A stretch of DNA of 44,404 nt. Origin: an uncultured Lachnospiraceae bacterium. GTDB taxonomy: Bacteria > Bacillota > Clostridia > Lachnospirales > Lachnospiraceae. The notes under the pieces are model-generated. The model was not told where the DNA came from, ran no database searches, and worked only from the letters and a program-made list of their open reading frames with translations. How positions within the stretch are numbered: position 1 is the stretch's first letter; each line of letters starts with the position of its first letter. The stretch is taken from contig CAJUEX010000026.1 in the NCBI GenBank assembly GCA_910585715.1, forward strand, positions 1-44,404, in the 5' to 3' direction. Below, one piece after another: positions 32,140 to 40,048 of the stretch. The position numbers and the translations under genes are program-made.

Positions 32140-33248
32140 GTAATACCGCCTTCCTTCCTGAGTAAATCCGCCATGCCCTGCTTTTTCAAAGGATATACAG
32201 CAGGCAGGATGATAATAATGGCAGACAATAAAAGGAACAGCAATGTGAACAGCCAGTACTCCCATACATCCAGCAGGGAAACTACCAGAATTTCTTTTAA
32301 AAACGGGTTAATCCATATACTGAGAAAAGCTGCTGCCAAAGAGGCCGGAATTAAAATTTCCGCCAGCTCTTTATATAGCAAAAACACCAGCCGTCTCCCG
32401 CTAAAGCCATGGATTTTCCGTATGACGATTTCTCCCATCCTCTCTGCCAGACTAAATTTCTCTGCCGCTATACAATTCAGCATGCCAAACAAATAAACCA
32501 GCACCAGATAATCCATACGAAAACTATTTACGCCTATTCCGGTTGCCGTCATGCTTTCTATGGAAGTGCTGCTGCATAAAAAGCCTGCTTTTTCCAGTTT
32601 TTCAAACAGTTCCATTTCGCCAATGGACACCGTGTCGCTTGCAGCCAGAATTTCTATGCCGTTTATAAAATAAGATTTTAACTCTTCTTTTAAATTTTCT
32701 CCCAAATTGTTATAAAACAACACTGCCTGATAATCATAAATCACCGTATCCACATCACTGATATATCCTAATACCCGGTACTCTTCCGAAAAAATCTCTA
32801 TGTATTCCTTTTCCTCTTTTTCATATACGCAACCTTTTAAGCCTCTTCCCAGCAGCACTGCTTTTTCCCCGCTCTGCAAGACTTTCTCATCCGGGTACTG
32901 CCCTTTTATAACCGGATACTTTTCTTCGCCGTTAGTATTCATGACAATATTGGCAGGATAGCTTCCTGCTTCATCATAGAAGACGTAAAAATTCTGAATG
33001 GCAATATGATATTCCTTTTCCTCGCATAACACTTCAATTCTGCTTTCCGGATTGGCAGACTGTAAAAAAATCCCCTGCTCATTTACAAAAGAATACTGTT
33101 TCTTATGCTCCCGTTCATTTTTCATGGTGACTAAAAGCTTTGTGCCGTAAAAAATGCTGAGATAACCGATAACAAAGCTGATAAATAAGCTCCATGCAGC
33201 CAAGGGGTATCGGAAGATTCGTTTATATTGTCGTAATATGGCTTTCAA
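32136..33248 (-). CDS. FtsX-like ABC permease, divergent partner
   Basis: A 370-residue membrane protein with the same layout: helix near residues 17-36 (LAAWSLFISFVIGYLSIFYG), an outer domain, and three C-terminal helices with the coupling sequence AERMGEIVIRKIHGFSGRRL. It is translationally coupled to the second permease. Together with the ATPase it would form a MacB-like machine that moves or releases something at the outer face. No export substrate is identified by homology. Confidence 0.82.
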   Translation of the reverse strand: MKAILRQYKRIFRYPLAAWSLFISFVIGYLSIFYGTKLLVTMKNEREHKKQYSFVNEQGIFLQSANPESRIEVLCEEKEYHIAIQNFYVFYDEAGSYPANIVMNTNGEEKYPVIKGQYPDEKVLQSGEKAVLLGRGLKGCVYEKEEKEYIEIFSEEYRVLGYISDVDTVIYDYQAVLFYNNLGENLKEELKSYFINGIEILAASDTVSIGEMELFEKLEKAGFLCSSTSIESMTATGIGVNSFRMDYLVLVYLFGMLNCIAAEKFSLAERMGEIVIRKIHGFSGRRLVFLLYKELAEILIPASLAAAFLSIWINPFLKEILVVSLLDVWEYWLFTLLFLLLSAIIIILPAVYPLKKQGMADLLRKEGGIT

Positions 33249-33304
33249 TGTTATTCCCCTGTAAACTTAGATAAACTCAATTACAAACAGCCTGTTCCAT
33301 ATAA

Positions 33305-33808
33305 TCAGAATGGCGTCTGCGCTTCCTCATAATTCAAAATCCGCCGCCGAATCCGCCTTTGAATCCATTTCAATAAAATCTGCCATCTGTACTGTCTGAC
33401 TTCAACATAGGTATCCACACTTGCCCGGCTTCCCTCCACGGCATATTCAGCCAGATAGAAGTTCCCGCTATCTGTAATAGGCAAATCCATATAATAAGTT
33501 CCGGATTTCTCCATTTCCGTTCTTGCTACAATTTGTTGCTCCTCTGCTTTCCCAAATGCCTCTATATCGTAAGTGCTGTCATAAAGTTCACCTGTTACTT
33601 TTCCTGATTTTAAATTTACTTCATATCGGACCCGATAGATTATCCTCTTATCCAATTCAAAAGAACCGATTCCGCCATGTAAATATGTATCATCGCTAAA
33701 ATACCCACTAGAATACTCATAGCTTATCCAGTCTGTTCTTGTATTCAATACGCAGAATAAAACACATATGCCGAAAGCAGTTACTAAATAACGCCAATAT
33801 TTTATCAT
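33305..33808 (-). CDS. Membrane-anchored extracellular protein of unknown function
   Basis: A 167-residue protein with an N-terminal helix (YLVTAFGICVLFCVLNT, about residues 6-22) acting as anchor or signal, a beta-rich outer domain (IIYRVRYEVNLKSGKVTGEL) and a very basic end (WIQRRIRRRI). I do not recognise a family. It lies 56 bases upstream of the permease gene and 55 downstream of the secreted protein, so it belongs to the same operon. An accessory or immunity role is possible but is only inference. Confidence 0.65.
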   Translation of the reverse strand: MIKYWRYLVTAFGICVLFCVLNTRTDWISYEYSSGYFSDDTYLHGGIGSFELDKRIIYRVRYEVNLKSGKVTGELYDSTYDIEAFGKAEEQQIVARTEMEKSGTYYMDLPITDSGNFYLAEYAVEGSRASVDTYVEVRQYRWQILLKWIQRRIRRRILNYEEAQTPF

Positions 33809-33863
33809 TTCTTCCTCCGCTATATATTCAAAAAAGGTGACAAGGCGTTTTTTGATTATTTTA

Positions 33864-34250
33864 TTAATTCACTTTTATTTTTATTGTTTTCCCAAAAGAC
33901 TGACTATCATTTGTTCTTAACAGAACATGCGCACTCTTAGCACTTTTTGCTTTGGAATCCGATACGCTGACTGCTGCCAAAAATACTCCTGCAGCAACAT
34001 TCCATTTTCCAAGTTGCAAATCAGAACGTAAAGCTGTTCCATTACTGTCATAGGCAAATACCGATACCTTAGGTGTGGCTGCACAACTATTATACGTCCT
34101 CGCTGCAAATTGGCTGTTATTATGCTTCAAATCATAATTCATTACAATGCCGGGCTCATATTCAAAACTTTGGGCACAAACACTCAATACCGGCAAAATA
34201 ATGCCTGCTACACACAACATAATCATAAACCGCAATTTCTTTTTACCCAT
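33864..34250 (-). CDS. Small secreted protein, first gene of an ABC-permease operon
   Basis: A 128-residue protein with a classical signal peptide (MGKKKLRFMIMLCVAGIILP, cleavage likely after VCA near residue 26). The mature part, about 102 residues, is Ser/Asn/Lys/Ala-rich and probably beta-structured, ending TIKIKVN; it has one Cys. No family is recognised. As the first gene behind a strong promoter it would be the most expressed product of the operon. The layout recalls lactococcin-972-like loci (secreted peptide plus membrane and ATPase proteins), but the sequence does not match that family to my eye. Confidence 0.65.
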   Translation of the reverse strand: MGKKKLRFMIMLCVAGIILPVLSVCAQSFEYEPGIVMNYDLKHNNSQFAARTYNSCAATPKVSVFAYDSNGTALRSDLQLGKWNVAAGVFLAAVSVSDSKAKSAKSAHVLLRTNDSQSFGKTIKIKVN

Positions 34251-34285
34251 GTATTCTACCTCCCAAAATAATATATTTTAATTCT

Positions 34286-34314
34286 ATAGTATCTCCTAAT
34301 ATTAATTTTGTCAA
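34286..34314 (-). promoter_or_regulatory. Promoter of the secreted-protein/ABC operon
   Basis: On the minus strand TTGACA (34309-34314), a 17-base spacer and TACTAT (34286-34291). The leader carries a GGGAGG ribosome site before the ATG at 34250. Confidence 0.8.
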
Positions 34315-34487
34315 TGATTTTTTCATCTTCATTGTAAAATTATTTTAATTTTTCTAAAACACTTTATTTATTATAAAAAGATGATCTAATAATGTATTAA
34401 ATGTAAGCAGGCAAATACATTCCCTCAAATCCCCTCTTCCACCTACTCCATACATTTGAACATTCAAATAAATCTAAAATTCCCCGT

Positions 34488-34529
34488 CAAAAAAAAAAAA
34501 AAAAAAAGCCGCCACATATCATGACAGCT
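34488..34529 (-). terminator. Terminator with a 20-base homopolymer tail
   Basis: On the minus strand AGCTGTCA, a 7-base loop and TGGCGGCT (8 bp, two G-U pairs) run into an unbroken T tract; the plus strand has 20 consecutive A at 34488-34507. It follows the 34563-34994 gene by about 33 bases. Confidence 0.75.
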
Positions 34530-34562
34530 CCTACCACTCCAAAATCCTACCCTATTTCCTTC

Positions 34563-34994
34563 TCACACACTAAGCCCCGCCAAATAAAGCTTCTTAAAAA
34601 ATACCTCCTGAACAACCACCTTCTCATTCTGCGCCTGCAGCTTTAACTGCTCATCCTCCACAAACTGCTCTATAGAATATATTTTTTCACGGGCTGCTTC
34701 CTTTTTAGCTCCTTTTTTGTCCGTGACCTTCTCAAGAAACAACACCTTAATCTGCAGCTTTAGCTGGGAATAAAACAAATACCCCATATCCTTTTTCCCA
34801 AGCCTTAACAAGTGGCTGGCAATAGTCTCTTCCCTTGTGATTTCTCCTCCGTAGACCATCCGGTAAATTGCTGTTTTCAGCCGTCCCGGCATGTCCATAT
34901 GCTCCGCCGCTTCTTCATAGGTGCACCTTGCCCCGATATACACATTGGAAAAATTCTGCATCACATATTTAAAATCCTGCTCTCTAAATTCCAT
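34563..34994 (-). CDS. Protein of unknown function coupled to the sigma-like gene
   Basis: A 143-residue cytoplasmic protein (MEFREQDFKYVMQNFSNVYI) with a short helix-rich N-terminal part resembling a small DNA-binding fold (TYEEAAEHMDMPGRLKTAIY) and a Lys/Glu/Gln-rich helical C terminus. I recognise no family. The ATG at 34994 lies two bases after the stop of the sigma-like gene, so the two are translationally coupled and probably act together. An upstream in-frame TTG overlaps the sigma-like stop. Confidence 0.65.
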   Translation of the reverse strand: MEFREQDFKYVMQNFSNVYIGARCTYEEAAEHMDMPGRLKTAIYRMVYGGEITREETIASHLLRLGKKDMGYLFYSQLKLQIKVLFLEKVTDKKGAKKEAAREKIYSIEQFVEDEQLKLQAQNEKVVVQEVFFKKLYLAGLSV

Positions 34995-34996
34995 TT

Positions 34997-35746
34997 TCAA
35001 TCCTCTGCCTTTTGAATAAAGTCTATTTTATTTCCGGTAAGCTCCATTGCCTCCGCAATTTCTTCTTCCGTAAAGTCCGTTTCCTCCGCCAGTTCTTTTA
35101 TGGTTATTTCATGGCAAAGCTCTTCTGCCAGCTCCTTTGCCGCCGCGGCTATGGAATTGATTCGTTTTATTACCTGTTCATCCTTTTCCATTACGCCTGC
35201 CTCGCCCAGAATAGCCTCCTCCATGGCTTCCATAATGCCTTTCACCAGCGCCCCTTCCACAGCTTTTGGTCCTTCCTCTATGGCAAGCATTTCCATTCCC
35301 ATAGTAAGCGCCACATTTCCTTCTCCGATAAGGTCTTCTAAAAACATGCCCTGTCCTGCATACAGCTTACTGATTTCCACTACCTTGGGAAGCATATAGG
35401 TAAACAGCTTTTCCTTTGCCTCCTTTTCACCCTGAAATGCCCTTCGGCATATTTCCTCCGCTTCTGCTTCCGTATAAGCCGGAAGTCCTGCTATTTCAGT
35501 CAGATACTGTTTTAAATAATCCTTATCCTCTTTTGTAAGAAGATTATCCAAATCCGCCTCTTCACCTACTGTAATCTTACTGTTTTTTAAATAGTCATAA
35601 ATAAGGGCAAGCTTTCCCTCATCCAGCTCCATGCCCGGGAACGCTTCTCGTACCTGCTCCTTTGTGACGCACATGCCCTGCTTTTTTGCCGCTTTTACAA
35701 GAGTAAGCAACTGTTTTCGAAATAATTCTTCACTGTTTTGTTCCAT
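34997..35746 (-). CDS. Sigma-70-like protein lacking region 4
   Basis: A 249-residue protein that looks like part of a sigma-70 factor. An N-terminal region of about 80 residues resembles region 1.1. Regions 1.2 and 2.1-2.2 follow (DYLKQYLTEIAGLPAYTEAE, and KLFTYMLPKVVEISKLYAGQ followed by GMFLEDLIGEGNVALTMGME). The region 2.3-2.4 aromatic and basic residues that melt and read the -10 element are replaced by a Glu/Ala-rich stretch. A region-3-like end is seen (CHEITIKELAEETDFTEEEI). No region 4 is present. It could compete for core polymerase or be a relic. An AAGGAAAAGGG-like site precedes the ATG. Confidence 0.7.
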   Translation of the reverse strand: MEQNSEELFRKQLLTLVKAAKKQGMCVTKEQVREAFPGMELDEGKLALIYDYLKNSKITVGEEADLDNLLTKEDKDYLKQYLTEIAGLPAYTEAEAEEICRRAFQGEKEAKEKLFTYMLPKVVEISKLYAGQGMFLEDLIGEGNVALTMGMEMLAIEEGPKAVEGALVKGIMEAMEEAILGEAGVMEKDEQVIKRINSIAAAAKELAEELCHEITIKELAEETDFTEEEIAEAMELTGNKIDFIQKAED

Positions 35747-35819
35747 TTTCCCTTTTCCTTATTTCATATTCTTTGCGAGTATTCCCGCATAATATAGCAC
35801 ATTGCTTTTTATTTACTTT

Positions 35820-36410
35820 TTATTTCCTTTTCTCTTTCCGATATTGCCCGATTTCTTCCGCTATTGTGGTATAATCCCGCTCAAACAGCTCTTCACTGAT
35901 TTGCCGGGAAAGCTTCTCCTTTGAAACCTTAAGAAGCAGCTTTTCAATTACAAAGTTCTTGCTTTTTTCCCTGTAGCGGGGCAGCCTGTTGACTTCCTGA
36001 ATGTGTGCAAGCTCCGGTCTCCACAAAAGGCTCAGCTTCCGCTTCCAGTCCACCTTGGGGTTAGCCGCTGCTTCTCTCATCACATAAAAATCCGGCTTGT
36101 CCTCATCCTGCTCCACCGTTATGATCCCCCAGTAATCCGGCACATGCTCTTTCACATGAAGCGCATGGCTGGTTCCGGCTACAATATAATTCTTATCAAA
36201 ATATCTGTCGTAATCCTTAACCTGTCTGTCAAGTCTTGCATAAGTATCCGCATCGCTTTTAATTTCTATCCCGCAAATCCCGTCAGGGAGCACTGCCACT
36301 ACATCCGCCCTTGACCTTCCCATTTGCTTTTCCTCTATGATTCGGATTTTTTCAAAGCGCTCCTCCAGAAAATCAAAAAGCGGTTCTCTGATATCTTTAT
36401 CGTACAACAT
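35820..36410 (-). CDS. sce7726-type protein with PD-(D/E)XK nuclease-like fold
   Basis: A 196-residue protein. GRSRADVVAVLPDGICGIEI followed by KSDADT has the Asp and Glu-x-Lys spacing of PD-(D/E)XK nucleases, and LDRQVKDYDRYFDKNYIVAG follows as in sce7726 proteins. The C terminus is basic (EEIGQYRKEKRK). It may act on nucleic acid, but no partner is adjacent. The ribosome site is weak, so the ATG at 36410 is only the best available start. Confidence 0.7.
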   Translation of the reverse strand: MLYDKDIREPLFDFLEERFEKIRIIEEKQMGRSRADVVAVLPDGICGIEIKSDADTYARLDRQVKDYDRYFDKNYIVAGTSHALHVKEHVPDYWGIITVEQDEDKPDFYVMREAAANPKVDWKRKLSLLWRPELAHIQEVNRLPRYREKSKNFVIEKLLLKVSKEKLSRQISEELFERDYTTIAEEIGQYRKEKRK

Positions 36411-36600
36411 GACGTCATTCCCCTATCGACTCAGACATGATTTATTCCCGCAAGCAACCAACCAAGTAATTGCGCACAGGCATTTGGCAACTGCTGCAAG
36501 GGTCAAATACCCCATCCTTGGGCATTTCAGGTTTGATGCCCCACTGATTGCGTGGGGCTTTGACTTCCAACAAGGTATAGTATACTCAGAAAACCGGAAA
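36411..36600. other. Structured intergenic region with competing hairpins
   Basis: GGGCAT (36520-36525) can pair with ATGCCC (36536-36541), or the overlapping GCCCCAC (36538-36544) can pair with GTGGGGC (36552-36558), which is followed by TTTGACTT on the plus strand. The two are mutually exclusive, as in attenuators. GGGT/ACCC lies just upstream. I do not recognise a named riboswitch, and it is unclear which strand is transcribed. Confidence 0.4.
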
Positions 36601-36676
36601 ATGGCAACTGTTCATGCTGCTTCCTCAAATAGACTGCCCGGACATTTTATGTTATGATTCACATACACCAGAACGT

Positions 36677-36682
36677 TATAAT
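36677..36682 (+). promoter_or_regulatory. Probable nagA -10 element
   Basis: TATAAT lies 29 bases upstream of the nagA ATG, with GGGAGG between them. The -35 is weak (ATGATT at 17 bases), suggesting activator dependence or another start further up. Confidence 0.4.
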
Positions 36683-36710
36683 ACCTGTCAACAGGGAGGT
36701 TATTTTATAT

Positions 36711-37898
36711 ATGAAAATCAGAAACGGCGTTATTTTTACAAATGGAACTTCTTTTCAGGAAGGAACAGTACATATTGCAGATGACAGAATCACGGCAATT
36801 GATCTAAAAACAGCCGTATATGGAAAAAGCCATGATTGTCAGGAAAATTTCTATGATGCCAGCGGCTGTTATGTGATACCGGGTTTTACGGATATTCATT
36901 TCCACGGCTGCTTTGGCTATGATTTCAGTGATTGCAATTTGACCGGATTACAAATCATGGGCGGCTATCAGCTTCAGGCGGGCATTACGCAAATATGCCC
37001 TGCTGCCATGACCTGTCCGGAAGAACGTCTTGTCCGCATAATTGAATGCGCCAGGGCTTACCGTATTCATCCCTTTACGGAAGCGGTAAACTCCCGGGGA
37101 GATATCTGCAGTATACAAGGGGCGGACCTGACAGGCATCCATCTGGAAGGTCCTTTTCTCTCCATGGCAAAAAAAGGAGCGCAAAATCCCCGCTTTATTA
37201 TTCCTCCGGACGCTGACATGTATTACCGTTTAAAGGCTCTTGCCCCCGATTTGTTAAAGCTTATCACAATTGCCCCCGAGACGGAAAACGCCCTTGATTT
37301 CATAGAAGAAATAAAGGACAGTATCACAGTTTCCATCGGTCACACAACTGCAAATTATGAAACCGCCCGGAAAGCCTTTGAAAAAGGAGCCACGCATGTG
37401 ACCCATCTTTTTAATGCCATGCCTTCTTTTTCCCATCGGGATACCGGTGTCATCGGCGCTGCTTTTGACATGCCGGACACTCAGGTGGAGCTTATCTGTG
37501 ACGGGGTTCACGTGTCTGAAACCATGATACGCGCCGCTTTTCAGTTATTCACTGATAACCGTGTGGTACTGGTCAGTGACAGCATGATGGCTGCAGGCTG
37601 CCCTGATGGTGAATATACATTGGGCGGCCAGTCCGTAACTGTAAAGGGAAAGCTTGCCACCCTGCACGACGGTACGATTGCCGGCTCCGTCACCAATCTG
37701 GCAGATTGCTTCCGCTATGCGGTTTCCATCGGCATTCCCGTTGAAAGCGCACTAAAAGCCGTCACAATCAATCCCGCCAGAGCTATCGGCATTGATAAGG
37801 ATTACGGAAGCATTGCTTCCGGTAAAATTGCCAATCTTTTAATACTGGACAGCAATCTGCATATCAAAGCAATTATTTTCCATGGGAAAATATTGTAA
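36711..37898 (+). CDS. nagA: N-acetylglucosamine-6-phosphate deacetylase
   Basis: A 395-residue amidohydrolase that converts GlcNAc-6-P to GlcN-6-P plus acetate, linking amino-sugar and cell-wall recycling to glycolysis. Metal and substrate motifs: GFTDIHFHGCFGYD, HLEGPF, SIGHTTANYE, THLFNAMPSFSHRD, CDGVHV and LVSDSMMAAG with the catalytic Asp. Length is typical. The ATG at 36711 follows GGGAGG; upstream in-frame codons to 36654 lie across the promoter. nagB is not adjacent. Confidence 0.95.
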   Translation: MKIRNGVIFTNGTSFQEGTVHIADDRITAIDLKTAVYGKSHDCQENFYDASGCYVIPGFTDIHFHGCFGYDFSDCNLTGLQIMGGYQLQAGITQICPAAMTCPEERLVRIIECARAYRIHPFTEAVNSRGDICSIQGADLTGIHLEGPFLSMAKKGAQNPRFIIPPDADMYYRLKALAPDLLKLITIAPETENALDFIEEIKDSITVSIGHTTANYETARKAFEKGATHVTHLFNAMPSFSHRDTGVIGAAFDMPDTQVELICDGVHVSETMIRAAFQLFTDNRVVLVSDSMMAAGCPDGEYTLGGQSVTVKGKLATLHDGTIAGSVTNLADCFRYAVSIGIPVESALKAVTINPARAIGIDKDYGSIASGKIANLLILDSNLHIKAIIFHGKIL

Positions 37899-37934
37899 TC
37901 CGTAACAGTTCAGCCCGCATGTAATATTGCTAAG

Positions 37935-38106
37935 TTAATCATTCATACTGTTCTCCATTATAGGTACGGAAGCCTCAGAAATAGTGTCCATTATATCTGC
38001 CACCACTTCCTGCTGTTTAGCTTTCTTTTTTCTTCAACGCTAAGGTAATTATTTTCCAGATAACCCATCCTATGGTTAGTCCAATAATATTATCTTTTCT
38101 TTCATA
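37935..38106 (-). pseudogene. Remnant of a small membrane-protein gene, frameshifted
   Basis: On the minus strand one frame reads DNIIGLTIGWVIWKIITLAL then KKKES and stop (38017). The next frame reads KAKQQEVVADIMDTISEASV then PIMENSMND and stop (37935). The two join at an A6 run inside the Lys codons, as after a one-base slip. No start codon or ribosome site remains. I read it as the decayed 3' end of a protein with a transmembrane helix and a cytoplasmic tail. The rest of 37899-38264 is AT-rich with nothing else recognised. Confidence 0.35.
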
Positions 38107-38264
38107 TTATTTTCTAATCAAAGCAGCAATTTATTCTTTTCTGCTTATTTACCTGATTTATATATTTTTTTAATACTCTGCTAACAAGAATACTCTCTTT
38201 CCATATTAAATATTTTTATCTTTCATTAATAATTCTATATATAACAAAATTAATGCCCTTAACC

Positions 38265-38699
38265 TTAGCCATGTTTTGCAAACAAATATTCTATATATTG
38301 TCCTACATCAATCCATGAAGTTATTTTCTCTCTTTCTTTTTCATAATCTAATAATTCTCCTATGTTACAATTAAGCCTGGGAATCGAATAACATTCTGTA
38401 AACTCTCTAATAATTTCCCCCTTTTCACAAACTAATATTGTACCCTCAAGGAAATCCTCATTTAAATATGCATATACCATCTTATCATCTTGAGTTAATT
38501 CACAAATTATTTCCTTTGAGTATTCATCATCTTGACCTTCCATAACGCTGATGCCACCATGCAGATTATAAAAGATAACATCCTCGTATTCAAATTCATT
38601 ATCTGTCTCAACATATTCTTTCTCTTCTCCTAAAACTTCCATATATCTTTCAAGAAAATTTTTTGCACTAATATTACTAAAAATATAAACTTTTGCCAT
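38265..38699 (-). CDS. Acidic protein of unknown function
   Basis: A 144-residue acidic cytoplasmic protein starting MAKVYIFSNISAKNFLERYM and ending QYIEYLFAKHG. It is Glu-rich and likely alpha/beta. I recognise no family. GGAG lies upstream of the ATG at 38699; the longer frame to 38864 covers a possible repeat remnant and is rejected. The gene is more AT-rich than its neighbours, which may point to a separate origin. Confidence 0.55.
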   Translation of the reverse strand: MAKVYIFSNISAKNFLERYMEVLGEEKEYVETDNEFEYEDVIFYNLHGGISVMEGQDDEYSKEIICELTQDDKMVYAYLNEDFLEGTILVCEKGEIIREFTECYSIPRLNCNIGELLDYEKEREKITSWIDVGQYIEYLFAKHG

Positions 38700-38788
38700 T
38701 TTTCTCTCCAGTAACTTTAATATTCGCTTTAACATTTTCACCACTCTCAACTTTCCAACACAGGAACCGGAACCAGCTGCAGGCTGAA

Positions 38789-38825
38789 AATGTTTCTGCA
38801 ACCGCCACGGTCCCGCTTTCTGTAT
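38789..38825 (+). repeat. Possible decayed half of a type-2 fold-back element
   Basis: AATGTTTCTGCAACCGCCAC, followed by GGTCCCGCTTTCTGTAT, lines up with element D from 26793 (AATGTTTCTGCGTCGCCACG, then CTCTCGCTCTGAT). Only traces of arms remain (TGCAGG/CCTGCA around it). The match may be chance. Confidence 0.3.
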
Positions 38826-38873
38826 GGAAAATCTATGGGCTGAACTGTTGCTGCAATCCTGCACAAACTCCCG

Positions 38874-39788
38874 TCAGGACTGCTTCGTCACATGTTTATG
38901 GGTATACAAATGCTCGGAACAGTATTCATAATTCCCCTCACACTTGGAACAGAACCGGAATTCCAAATCCGGACTGTCCACCTCCGTCCTGCCGCATATG
39001 GCACATTTATGCTTGGTAATGCTCATCATTTTTGCCGTCTGCTTTTTATATGCTCTCTGTCTTTTTATCTGATGAGGAGTGCGGAAGCTTCTCCTTGTCA
39101 CCACAAAGAAGATAATTGCATTTAAAAGGGTGGAAACAATAGCCACCTGTGTCGGAATCCCCAAAATTCCCATCTGCCCTGCCGTAATCACATAATAGAG
39201 CATCATTACAGCGTAGATGACTCCAAGAATCTTAACCTTAATAGGAATAATCATCATAAGCAGTACCTGCATTTCCGGGAAAGTAATCGCATAAGCTAAA
39301 AACATGGACATGCAGATGTAATAAGTGCTGAAGCTATAAGAAGCATAGGCATAAAATACCCTTGCGCTGTTTCCTCCTGTTACTCCCAGGGCGGCTGCCA
39401 CCTCACTCATTGCCCCGCCGGCAAACAGTTCACAGCCTGCATACATTAAAAATGCACCAATAATGGTAAACAATACGCCGGAAAACAAATATACATTATA
39501 CCGGAAGGTCCCCCATGCATATTCCAGGCTCCTTCCTATGGAATAATAAAAATAAAGCATAATCAGCGTAAAAAAGTCAAAGCCGGAAGGCGGCACAATA
39601 ATCCATGTAACAAGTCTCCATACCTGTCCGTGAAGGATTGCATAAGGATCCAATGTAAGCCAGCCTAAAATAGGACTTTTCACCCATTGAAGCATATATC
39701 CAAAGGCATAACATATAATCAAATACATGGTAATGTTTGGAATTGCGTATTTCCCCCATTTTCTTTCCCATTTATTTAAAAAGCACAT
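38874..39788 (-). CDS. Rhomboid-like membrane protein with C-terminal Cys/His cluster
   Basis: A 304-residue protein with about six transmembrane helices. The part with HGQVWRLVTWIIVPPS resembles the rhomboid L1 loop, and IGRSLEYAWGTFRYN also fits the fold. The catalytic GxSx motif and the later His are not visible, so it is probably a non-proteolytic pseudo-rhomboid. The cytoplasmic tail has KCAICGRTE, FCSKCEGNYEYCSEH and THKH, a likely zinc-binding site. The ATG at 39788 is chosen; GTG at 39800 is next to GGGAG and less likely. Confidence 0.75.
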   Translation of the reverse strand: MCFLNKWERKWGKYAIPNITMYLIICYAFGYMLQWVKSPILGWLTLDPYAILHGQVWRLVTWIIVPPSGFDFFTLIMLYFYYSIGRSLEYAWGTFRYNVYLFSGVLFTIIGAFLMYAGCELFAGGAMSEVAAALGVTGGNSARVFYAYASYSFSTYYICMSMFLAYAITFPEMQVLLMMIIPIKVKILGVIYAVMMLYYVITAGQMGILGIPTQVAIVSTLLNAIIFFVVTRRSFRTPHQIKRQRAYKKQTAKMMSITKHKCAICGRTEVDSPDLEFRFCSKCEGNYEYCSEHLYTHKHVTKQS

Positions 39789-39949
39789 AACAGTAATCAC
39801 TCTCCCGTTTTCTTCTTACAACAGCCAATCCTGCCGTTATTGTTTCTAATCATATCATGTGAATAGTACAAAGTAAATAAAGGACTGGGATTTTTTACAA
39901 ATCTTATGCTTCCTTTAGAGTTTTTTTAGATTTGCCCAGAATTTGTTTA

Positions 39950-39998
39950 TTGCACATTCAAAAATCCTGTCGTATAATGTGACTTGTTGCGGTATAAT
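39950..39998 (+). promoter_or_regulatory. Promoter region of the activase-like gene
   Basis: TTGCAC (39950-39955), 17 bases and TATAAT (39973-39978) form a good promoter. A second TATAAT at 39993-39998 sits in a similar context (GTATAATGT twice, 20 bases apart), so there may be two starts. Confidence 0.65.
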
Positions 39999-40048
39999 GT
40001 CGTATATATAAATAAGAAATAAAATTTACATTCAGAAAGGGCGAGCGT

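Noticed and set aside
38700..38864. N-terminal extension of the 38265-38699 protein
   Set aside because: The added residues come from the possible repeat remnant; GGAG lies directly before the ATG at 38699.
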